From assembly GCF_008868005.1 (NCBI RefSeq), contig NZ_WAAO01000001.1, positions 868,001-932,000 of the forward strand: 64,000 bases of DNA. Direction: 5' to 3'. The position numbers and the translations under genes are program-made. The notes under the pieces are model-generated. The model did not search any database. It saw only the letters and a list, made by a program, of their open reading frames with translations, and had not been told where the DNA came from. This document shows, piece by piece, positions 58,045 to 64,000 of this stretch (its first letter is position 1; each line of letters starts with the position of its first letter). The stretch comes from Microbacterium algeriense (lineage in GTDB: Bacteria; Actinomycetota; Actinomycetes; Actinomycetales; Microbacteriaceae).

Positions 58045-59121
58045 TCAGGCCGAGGCGTCGCGCGTGAGCGGGGCCAGGGCGGCCACGAAGGCGTCGACGT
58101 CCGACTCCTCGGTGTCGAAACCGCACATCCAGCGGACCTCCTTGCGCGCCGCATCCCAGTCGTAGAAGCGGAACACGTCGCGGAGGCGATCGGCCACGCC
58201 CTCGGGGAGAGTGGCGAACACACCGTTGGCCTGCGTCGGCTGCGTGAACTCGACGCCGCGGATCGAGCCGTCGGCGATGCCGGCCTCGACCGCCGAGCGC
58301 AGGCGTGCGGCCATGGCGTTCGCGTGGCGGGCGTTGCGCAGCCACAGGTCGCCGTCCAGCAGCGCGATCAGCTGGGCCGAGACGAAGCGCATCTTCGACG
58401 AGAGCTGCATGTTGAACTTGCGGGCGTACTGCAGGCCGTCCGCGGCGTCCGGGTTCAGGACCACGATGGCCTCGCCGAGCATGGCGCCGTTCTTGGTGCC
58501 GCCGAAGGTGAGCACGTCCACCCCGGCGTCCCGCGTGAACGCGCGTAGCGGCAGGTCGAGCGCTGCCGCCGCGTTCGACAGTCGCGCGCCGTCGACGTGC
58601 AGCTTCATCCCGCGGGAGTGCGCGTGGTCGGCGATCGTGCGGATCTCGTCCGCGGTGTACAGGGTGCCGAGCTCGGTCGACTGCGTGATCGAGACGACCA
58701 GCGGCTGCGCCCGGTGCTCGTCGCCCCAGCCCCAGGCCTCGCGGTCGATGAGCTCCGGGGTGAGCTTGCCGTCATCGGTCGGCACCGTGAGGAGCTTGAA
58801 ACCGCCGATCTTCTCGGGAGCCCCGCCCTCGTCGACGTTGATGTGCGCGGTCGATGCGGCGATCACGGCGCCCCAGCGCGGGAGCATGGACTGGAGACCG
58901 GTGACGTTCGCGCCGGTGCCGTTGAACACCGGGTAGGCCTGCGTGCCCTCGCCGAAGTGCTCCTGGAAGACCTCCTGGAGCCGCGCGGTGTACGCGTCCT
59001 CGCCGTAGGCGACCTGGTGGCCGCCGTTCGCCGCCGCCATGGCCGCCAGGACCTCGGGGTGGATGCCGGAGTAGTTGTCGCTGGCGAAGCCCCGGATCGC
59101 GGGGTCATGCTGGATGCTCAC
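58045..59121 (-). CDS. ltaE: Low-specificity L-threonine aldolase (beta-eliminating lyase fold)
   Basis: 358 residues. PLP enzyme: FASDNYSGIHPEVLAAM, YGEDAYTARL, HINVDEGGAPEKIGG, LHVDGARLSNAAAAL, and TFGGTKNGAMLGEAIV, whose Lys binds PLP. Cleaves L-threonine to glycine and acetaldehyde. GTG start at 59121; TAGGCT lies six bases before it. Divergent from the MFS gene, whose -10 box overlaps the same short spacer. Confidence 0.92.
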   Translation of the reverse strand: MSIQHDPAIRGFASDNYSGIHPEVLAAMAAANGGHQVAYGEDAYTARLQEVFQEHFGEGTQAYPVFNGTGANVTGLQSMLPRWGAVIAASTAHINVDEGGAPEKIGGFKLLTVPTDDGKLTPELIDREAWGWGDEHRAQPLVVSITQSTELGTLYTADEIRTIADHAHSRGMKLHVDGARLSNAAAALDLPLRAFTRDAGVDVLTFGGTKNGAMLGEAIVVLNPDAADGLQYARKFNMQLSSKMRFVSAQLIALLDGDLWLRNARHANAMAARLRSAVEAGIADGSIRGVEFTQPTQANGVFATLPEGVADRLRDVFRFYDWDAARKEVRWMCGFDTEESDVDAFVAALAPLTRDASA

Positions 59122-59127
59122 CGCTCA

Positions 59128-59133
59128 AGCCTA
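59128..59133 (-). promoter_or_regulatory. -10 box of leaderless promoter (threonine aldolase)
   Basis: TAGGCT, minus strand, six bases (TGAGCG) before the GTG at 59121. Confidence 0.55.
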
Positions 59134-59163
59134 ATCGCCCTACCGGATGTCCCCGGCCCGCTC

Positions 59164-59169
59164 TACCCT
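59164..59169 (+). promoter_or_regulatory. -10 box of leaderless promoter (MFS gene)
   Basis: TACCCT, seven bases before the ATG at 59177. Confidence 0.45.
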
Positions 59170-59176
59170 CGAAGCC

Positions 59177-60622
59177 ATGGAGCGCACCGCAGCGAAGACG
59201 GCCTTCGCCAACGTCCTCGTCAACACGCTGATCGCCAACGTGACGACGAGCTTCCTCTGGTTCGCCCTCACGTTCTGGGTGTACATCGAGACGCAGTCGG
59301 TGCTGGCCACCGGCATCATCGGCGGCGCTTACATGCTGCTCGTGGCGTTCTTCGCGATGGTGTTCGGCACGATCGTCGACCGGCACCGCAAGCACCGCGT
59401 GATGCTGCTGTCGAGCGTGATCTCCGCCGCCGCCTTCCTGATCGCCGGGGTGCTGTACCTCTGGCAGCCGGAATCCGCGCTGCTGGACCTCGGTGGGCCG
59501 TGGTTCTGGCTGTTCGCCGGCGTGATCCTGTTCGGCGGTGTCATCGAGCAGCTGCGCAACATCGCGCTCTCCACCACGGTGACGCTGCTCGTCCCGGAGG
59601 AGAAGCGCGCGAACGCCAACGGTCTGGTCGGCACGGTGCAGGGACTGGCGTTCCTCGTCACGAGCGTGTTCTCCGGGCTGTCGATCGGCTTCCTCGGGAT
59701 GGGCTGGACGCTGGGGATCGCGATCGTCGCGATGGCCCTCACGTTCGCGCACCTGCTGTTCATCCGCATCCCGGAGGAGGAGCCGGAGGCCGACCCCGAG
59801 GCCAAGAGCGCGATCGACTTCCGCGGCAGCGTGCGGGCCATCCGCCTCGCGCCCGGCCTCTTCGCGCTGATCGTGTTCTCGACCTTCAACAACCTCATCG
59901 GCGGCGTCTACATGGCGCTCATGGACCCGTACGGCCTGACGCTGTTCGACGCGCAGATGTGGGGGTTCGCTCTCGCTTTCGCCTCCACGGGTTTCCTGAT
60001 CGGCGGCGGACTCGTGGCGAAGTTCGGCCTCGGTGCGAAACCGGTGCGCACGATGCTGCTCGTCGTGATCGCGATGGGCCTGCTCGGCTCGGTGTTCATG
60101 CTGCGCGAGTGGTGGCCGCTGTACGTGGTCGGCATGTGGATCTACATGGCGCTGGTGCCGCCCGTCGAAGCGGCGGAGCAGACCGTGATCCAGAAGGTCG
60201 TCCCCTTCGCCCGACAGGGCCGGGTGTTCGGCACCGCGGCGGCCATGGAGGCTGCGGCCGCACCGGTCACGGCCTTCCTGATCGCCCCGATCGCCGAGTT
60301 CCTCGTGATCCCGTACATGAAGACGGCCGAGGGTCAGCGGCAATGGGGGTGGCTGCTCGGGGAGGGAGAGGCGAGGGGCATCGCCCTGATCTGCCTGTTC
60401 GCCGGACTCATCATGGTCGTCGCGGCGACGCTGGCGTTCTTCACCCGGTCCTATCGCAGGCTCACCGAGCTGTACGCCGAGGCGCCGGAGCAGGAGGTCG
60501 GGCCGGACGGTGACGCCGACGGTGATGCCGGTTCCGACGTCGCGGGGGAAGCGCCGTCGGACCGAGACCCGCGCCGGGAGGCCCCGCCGGTCGTGCCCGG
60601 AATGCCGCCCGAGTCCCGGTGA
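59177..60622 (+). CDS. MFS transporter (MFS_3/enterobactin-exporter-like)
   Basis: 481 residues, 12 helices. FANVLVNTLIANVTTSFLWFALTFWVYIETQS begins helix 1; FGTIVDRHRKHRVMLLSS is motif A between helices 2 and 3. The C-terminal 55 residues are acidic and disordered (GDADGDAGSD). Distant from the DHA exporters; substrate unknown. Confidence 0.88.
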   Translation: MERTAAKTAFANVLVNTLIANVTTSFLWFALTFWVYIETQSVLATGIIGGAYMLLVAFFAMVFGTIVDRHRKHRVMLLSSVISAAAFLIAGVLYLWQPESALLDLGGPWFWLFAGVILFGGVIEQLRNIALSTTVTLLVPEEKRANANGLVGTVQGLAFLVTSVFSGLSIGFLGMGWTLGIAIVAMALTFAHLLFIRIPEEEPEADPEAKSAIDFRGSVRAIRLAPGLFALIVFSTFNNLIGGVYMALMDPYGLTLFDAQMWGFALAFASTGFLIGGGLVAKFGLGAKPVRTMLLVVIAMGLLGSVFMLREWWPLYVVGMWIYMALVPPVEAAEQTVIQKVVPFARQGRVFGTAAAMEAAAAPVTAFLIAPIAEFLVIPYMKTAEGQRQWGWLLGEGEARGIALICLFAGLIMVVAATLAFFTRSYRRLTELYAEAPEQEVGPDGDADGDAGSDVAGEAPSDRDPRREAPPVVPGMPPESR

Positions 60623-60756
60623 GCCCAGACGATTCCCCGAGCCCCGGACGATTCCCGGACGCTTCAGTGGAGAATCCTCCGCAGATCGTCGCTCCGTCGC
60701 CGGAACGTCACCGCCCGTCCGAGCCGGACTGGCCAGACCGACCGTCCGCCCGTCCG

Positions 60757-61425
60757 TCAGTCGAGGTCGAACACCCGGTCGTTGAGGTCGACGGCGTCTG
60801 CATCCCAGAGCGTGACCACCCGTGCGGCCAAGACCTCGGGATCGAGCGCCTTGGCCCGGAACACGACGGATGCCGCGCGCAGCGGCTCGGCGGCCTCGCG
60901 GGCCGCCTTGGCGTACCCGTGTGCGACCGCGCGCGCCCAGGCCTCGCTCGCGGCCTTCACCGCGGCATAGTTCGCCCCGCCCGCGAGCGGCCTTGCGACC
61001 GCCGTCGACGACACGATCGCGAACCGGCCCGCTCCGGACGCGCGCAGCGCCGCATCGAACGCCCGACTCGTCGCTCGCACGGCATCGAGCGCCGGCAGCA
61101 GGTCGGCGAAGTCATCGTCCGACTGCCCGGCGAGCCCACCTCCACCGCGCCAGCCTCCGACCAGCGGGATCACTCCGTCCACACCGCCGATCTGCCCGGC
61201 CAGGGCCGTCATCTCGTCGAGCGAGGTCGCATCCGCGAGGAACACCTGCGCACCCGCACCTGCTAACGGCTCCAGTCGTGCGGCCGAACGGCCGGTTGCG
61301 ATCACGTGTGCGCCCGCCGCGTGCAGGGCCTGTGTCATGGCGAGTCCCGCTGCACTGGTCGCCCCGGCGAGCACCACGGTACGTCCGTCCAGTCTCGCAT
61401 CGATGGCTTCATCCATGTCGCTCAC
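60757..61425 (-). CDS. Short-chain dehydrogenase-like protein
   Basis: 222 residues. Cofactor loop VVLAGATSAAGLAMTQAL, a variant of TGxxxGxG; VSSTAVARPLAGGANYAAVKAA gives Ser, Tyr and Lys of the active site. Late RAKALDPEVLAARVVTLWDADAVDLNDRVFDL. GTG at 61425 or the ATG at 61416 could start it. Downstream of the DUF6421 gene and its terminator hairpin. Confidence 0.85.
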   Translation of the reverse strand: MSDMDEAIDARLDGRTVVLAGATSAAGLAMTQALHAAGAHVIATGRSAARLEPLAGAGAQVFLADATSLDEMTALAGQIGGVDGVIPLVGGWRGGGGLAGQSDDDFADLLPALDAVRATSRAFDAALRASGAGRFAIVSSTAVARPLAGGANYAAVKAASEAWARAVAHGYAKAAREAAEPLRAASVVFRAKALDPEVLAARVVTLWDADAVDLNDRVFDLD

Positions 61426-61445
61426 TCTTCCGGTCAGGAGTGCTT

Positions 61446-61492
61446 CTGCGGCCGGAACCCGCGGAGATCCGCAGAACAGGTTCCGGCCGCAG
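61446..61492 (-). terminator. Hairpin after the DUF6421 gene
   Basis: 14-base perfect stem (CTGCGGCCGGAACC and complement, 61446-61459 and 61479-61492) with an inner GCGGA/TCCGC pairing. It lies 53 bases beyond the DUF6421 stop and ahead of the SDR gene. Confidence 0.65.
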
Positions 61493-61544
61493 CGCGGTGC
61501 GCCCCAGCGTCACATCGGTCGCGCGCTCTCGGCGCGCGAAGTCG

Positions 61545-63017
61545 TCAGTCGTCCGTTCCTCGGATGCCGACCGTCGACTCGATGACGGGCTTCATCTTCT
61601 TGTCGAGGGTCTCGAAGAACATCGACAGCGGGAACTCGTCGTCCAGGACCGCGTCCGTGTAGCCCTTCGGTGCCCCGGCGAGGATCTCGTCCGACAGTCC
61701 GCGGGCCCACTGCGACGCGGGGTGCGGCGTCAGCGTGCTGCGGACCAGCTCGTAGGCGGCGAGCCAGTGCGCGACCTTGGGGCGGTCGATCGAGTGCCAG
61801 TACAGGTCGTCGATCGCGTCGCCGAGGGCCACGACGGCGTCCGGCACGTTCTCCCAGTCGAAGGCGAGCGCCGTGTCGGTCCAGTGCAGCACGCCGCGCT
61901 GGTGCAGCCACGCGAACAGGAGCTGGCCGCCCACCGCGTCGTAGTTGCGCACGCGCGTACCGGTGATGGCGAAGCGGAAGATGCGGTCGAAGATCACGGC
62001 GTACTGCACCAGGTGCGCGTACTCGTGCATCTCCCGCTCGGTCTCCGTGAGCTCCTCGCCCGCGGCGACCCTGGCGTCCAGCGCCCGCTCGATCTTCACC
62101 GACTCGCGGAACGCCGTCATGTCGCACCGCATCTCCTCCAGCGAGTAGAGGAAGAACGGCATCCGCTGCTTGATCATGAACGGGTCGAAGGGCAGGTCCC
62201 CGCGCATGTGAGTGCGGTCGTGGATGATGTCCCACATCACGAAGGTCTTCTCGGCGACCTCCTGATCCTCCAGCATCGCCGCAGCGCGCTCCGGGAGGTC
62301 GAGGTTGGTGATCTCCGAGGCCGCACGGACCACGCGGCGGTAGCGGGCGGCCTCCCGGTCCTGGAAGATCGCGCCCCAGGTGAAGGTCGGGATCTCGCGC
62401 ATGGCGACGGTCTCCGGGAACAGCACCGCGGAGTTCGTGTCGTAGCCGGGCGTGAAGTCGACGAGCCGCAGCGAGACGAAGAGCTTGTTGCCGTAGTCGC
62501 CGGCCTCGAGCGCGGCGATGAACTCCGGCCAGATGGTCTCGACGATGAGCGCCTCGACCAGGCGGTCGCTCGAGCCGTTCTGGGTGTACATCGGGAAGAC
62601 GACGAGGTGGCGGATGCCGTCGACGCGGTGCTGCTGCGGCTGGAACGCCACCAGCGAGTCGAGGAAGTCCGGCACACCGAAGTCCTCCGCCGCCCAGCGC
62701 TCGAAGTCGGCGACGGACGCGGCGAGGTACTCGGCGTCGTGCGGGAATGCGGGGGCGAGCGCGCGGATCGCGGCGGTGATCTCCCCGACGAGCGCGGTCG
62801 CCTGGTCCTTGGTCGCCGAGCTTGTCGAAGCGCCAGGGATCGAACCGTCCTTGATCTGCAGCTCACGGATGGCGATCGCCGCCTGCTTGAGCTGCGCCCA
62901 GGCGGCGGAGTTCTCCACGTCCTGCGCCTGCCCTGAGCCTGTCGAAGCGTCCTCGACGACCTCGGGTTCGCCGACGACGGCCTGGACAGCGGAACTGTTG
63001 GCGGAAACGAGGGACAT
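61545..63017 (-). CDS. DUF6421-family protein
   Basis: 490 residues, soluble. Conserved-looking blocks: GIRHLVVFPMYTQNGSSDR, VFVSLRLVDFTPGYDTNSAVLFPETVA, FVMWDIIHDRTHMRGDLPFDPFMIKQRMPFFLYSLEEMRCD (about 270-315, rich in His, Asp, Glu and metal-enzyme like) and LLFAWLHQRGVLHWTDTALAFDW. Function unknown. Two repeat-core copies near the N-terminus encode DASTGSGQAQD and GASTSSATKD. ATG at 63017; divergent from an Lrp-type regulator, likely its controller. Confidence 0.85.
   Translation of the reverse strand: MSLVSANSSAVQAVVGEPEVVEDASTGSGQAQDVENSAAWAQLKQAAIAIRELQIKDGSIPGASTSSATKDQATALVGEITAAIRALAPAFPHDAEYLAASVADFERWAAEDFGVPDFLDSLVAFQPQQHRVDGIRHLVVFPMYTQNGSSDRLVEALIVETIWPEFIAALEAGDYGNKLFVSLRLVDFTPGYDTNSAVLFPETVAMREIPTFTWGAIFQDREAARYRRVVRAASEITNLDLPERAAAMLEDQEVAEKTFVMWDIIHDRTHMRGDLPFDPFMIKQRMPFFLYSLEEMRCDMTAFRESVKIERALDARVAAGEELTETEREMHEYAHLVQYAVIFDRIFRFAITGTRVRNYDAVGGQLLFAWLHQRGVLHWTDTALAFDWENVPDAVVALGDAIDDLYWHSIDRPKVAHWLAAYELVRSTLTPHPASQWARGLSDEILAGAPKGYTDAVLDDEFPLSMFFETLDKKMKPVIESTVGIRGTDD
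62818..62947. repeat. Two repeat-core copies inside the DUF6421 gene
   Basis: GAGCTTGTCGAAG at 62818-62830 and CTGAGCCTGTCGAAG at 62933-62947, both in frame, in the variable N-terminal region of the protein. Confidence 0.85.
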
Positions 63018-63048
63018 CGGAACCTCCGATCGCGGGAAATGACGGAAA

Positions 63049-63069
63049 GATTCCGGCAATAACGGAATC
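63049..63069. promoter_or_regulatory. Inverted repeat GATTCCG-N7-CGGAATC
   Basis: Seven-base perfect arms in the DUF6421/Lrp spacer, with related GACGGAA and AACGGAA words on either side, as expected for a multi-site Lrp operator. Confidence 0.6.
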
Positions 63070-63076
63070 CTGACGA

Positions 63077-63082
63077 TAATCT
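63077..63082 (+). promoter_or_regulatory. -10 box of leaderless promoter (Lrp gene)
   Basis: TAATCT, seven bases before the ATG at 63090; next to the GATTCCG operator. Confidence 0.45.
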
Positions 63083-63089
63083 TACAGCT

Positions 63090-63545
63090 ATGGATGATTC
63101 TGTCGACCGCGCGATCCTGGCCGCGATCTCCCGAGACGGCCGCGCCACGCTCTCCCAGCTGTCCGATGCGGTGGGCCTGTCGGTGTCGGCCGTGCAGTCA
63201 CGGCTGCGGCGCCTGGAGACGCGCGGTGTGATCAGCGGCTACCGGGCGATCCTCGACCCGGAGCAGGTGGGCACACCCCTGTCCGCCTTCATCGAGATCA
63301 CCCCGCTCGACCCGGCGCAGCCGGACAACGCCCCCGAGCTCCTGGAGCACCTCGATGCGATCGAGGCCTGCCACTCCATCGCGGGAGACGCGAGCTACAT
63401 GCTGTTCGTCCGCGTGCCGACGCCGCGGGCGCTCGAGGAGCTCGTCCGAGACGTGCGTCTGGCCGCCAATGTGAGCACGCGCACCACCGTGGTGCTGCAG
63501 ACCTACTACGAGCACCGGCCGATCATCCCCGTCGCCGCCGAATAG
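63090..63545 (+). CDS. Lrp/AsnC-family regulator
   Basis: 151 residues. HTH in the first 50 (AILAAISRDGRATLSQLSDAVGLSVSAVQSRLRRLETRGVI) and the RAM/AsnC ligand domain (AFIEITPLDPAQPD, IEACHSIAGDASYMLFVRVPT). Amino-acid-responsive oligomer; probable autoregulator and controller of the divergent DUF6421 gene. Confidence 0.93.
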   Translation: MDDSVDRAILAAISRDGRATLSQLSDAVGLSVSAVQSRLRRLETRGVISGYRAILDPEQVGTPLSAFIEITPLDPAQPDNAPELLEHLDAIEACHSIAGDASYMLFVRVPTPRALEELVRDVRLAANVSTRTTVVLQTYYEHRPIIPVAAE

Positions 63546-63552
63546 TCGAGGC

Positions 63553-64000
63553 TCAGAGCACCGCGCCCACCATCGCCTCGCCGAGCGGTGTCCGCAGGTG
63601 GAGCATGCGTGCCCCGTCGCGTTCGCTGGTGACGAGCCCCGCGCCGCGGAGGACGGCGAGGTGGTGCGAGGCGGTCGAGACGGCGATGCCGGCGTCGACG
63701 GCCACTTGCGACGTGGTGCGCGCCGTGCCGGCCGCCAGGAGGATGCCGCCGCGGACCGCGCCCAGCAGCGCACCCAGCGCGGCGGCGATGTCGGCGCTGT
63801 CGCGGGCCCACCCGGCTGTGACGCCGCGCGCCGGATAGAAGAGCGTCGGCTGCGCCGGTGGCTCGGTGAGGACCATGCATCCCCACGACGACATGACCGA
63901 CGGCACCAGCACCAGCCCGCCGCCGCGGCAGTCGACCTGCTCGCTGTGGCGGCGCAACGCGACCCGCACCGCCCCTCCGCCCCACGACACCTGCGGATGC
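63553..64000 (-). CDS. ArsR-type winged-helix regulator (DUF5937 type), 5' end cut
   Basis: The frame runs open to the window end, so the N-terminus is missing (149 codons visible). The C-terminal part has an ArsR HTH: TSQVAVDAGIAVSTASHHLAVLRGAGLVTSERDGARMLHLRTPLG. Before it, VRVALRRHSEQVDCRGGGLVLVPSVM and PTLFYPARGV resemble DUF5937-ArsR proteins of about 330 residues. Convergent with the Lrp gene. Ligand unknown. Confidence 0.8.
   Translation of the reverse strand, partial: HPQVSWGGGAVRVALRRHSEQVDCRGGGLVLVPSVMSSWGCMVLTEPPAQPTLFYPARGVTAGWARDSADIAAALGALLGAVRGGILLAAGTARTTSQVAVDAGIAVSTASHHLAVLRGAGLVTSERDGARMLHLRTPLGEAMVGAVL

Overview
The window looks like chromosome from a high-GC Gram-positive actinobacterium of the family Microbacteriaceae, most likely Microbacterium. 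Pointers are the very high GC, frequent GTG starts, many leaderless-type promoters (TANNNT six or seven bases before the start codon), DUF222/HNH genes, Lhr-type helicase, DUF6421, DUF6412, DUF6766 and DUF7882-type proteins, and short interspersed repeats with the core CTGAGCCTGTCGAAG. I see no rRNA, tRNA, CRISPR array, insertion sequence or phage module. About 68 protein genes are packed mostly with short gaps or 1-4 base overlaps; both ends cut a gene.

Layout. 1-7 kb: a heme-oxygenase-like redox protein (cut), a GH114-like lipoprotein, a DHA2 drug exporter, YbdK carboxylate-amine ligase, small stress proteins (CsbD and others), a Met/Cys-rich copper-storage protein and an FBP-domain protein. 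7-11 kb: a kynurenine operon (kynA, an amidohydrolase, kynU, a PaaX regulator). 11-19 kb: alpha/beta hydrolase, a TetR/metallo-hydrolase divergon with twin operators, isochorismatase-like hydrolase plus cytosine/purine-type permease, M18 aminopeptidase, and a ykkC-class riboswitch in front of an EamA transporter. 18.7-22.4 kb: a frameshifted HNH endonuclease gene and a two-component system (LuxR-type regulator divergent from a kinase) with a 15-residue peptide gene just before the kinase. 22.6-30.3 kb: a phosphonate import/catabolism cluster (GntR, PhnD, PhnC, fused PhnE, FAD oxidoreductase, phosphonatase-like HAD, alcohol dehydrogenase). 30.3-36.4 kb: a stress-flavoured set (CinA, CBS, small membrane proteins, FHA, two DUF7882-type paralogues, SurE, PfkB kinase, SDR) whose intergenic spaces carry a recurring GGGRTTGAC motif. 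36.5-48 kb: EamA, YidC with DUF6412, nitronate monooxygenase, PurU, CPA2 antiporter, amidotransferase, and a PspC / PspC-kinase / response-regulator envelope-stress module. 48-64 kb: Nei2 glycosylase, EI24 protein, Lhr helicase, ABC-F protein, esterase, NUDIX, threonine aldolase, MFS, SDR, DUF6421 with a divergent Lrp regulator, and an ArsR-type regulator cut by the end.

The most unusual items are the peptide-kinase-regulator cassette at 20.3-22.3 kb; the repeat family, which at all six loci lies inside or at the edge of a reading frame and is translated into Gly/Ser/Thr/Gln-rich segments; the riboswitch-controlled EamA exporter; and the amidohydrolase standing where N-formylkynurenine formamidase should be. 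Functions were assigned by reading the translated sequences and recalling families; no database search was run.
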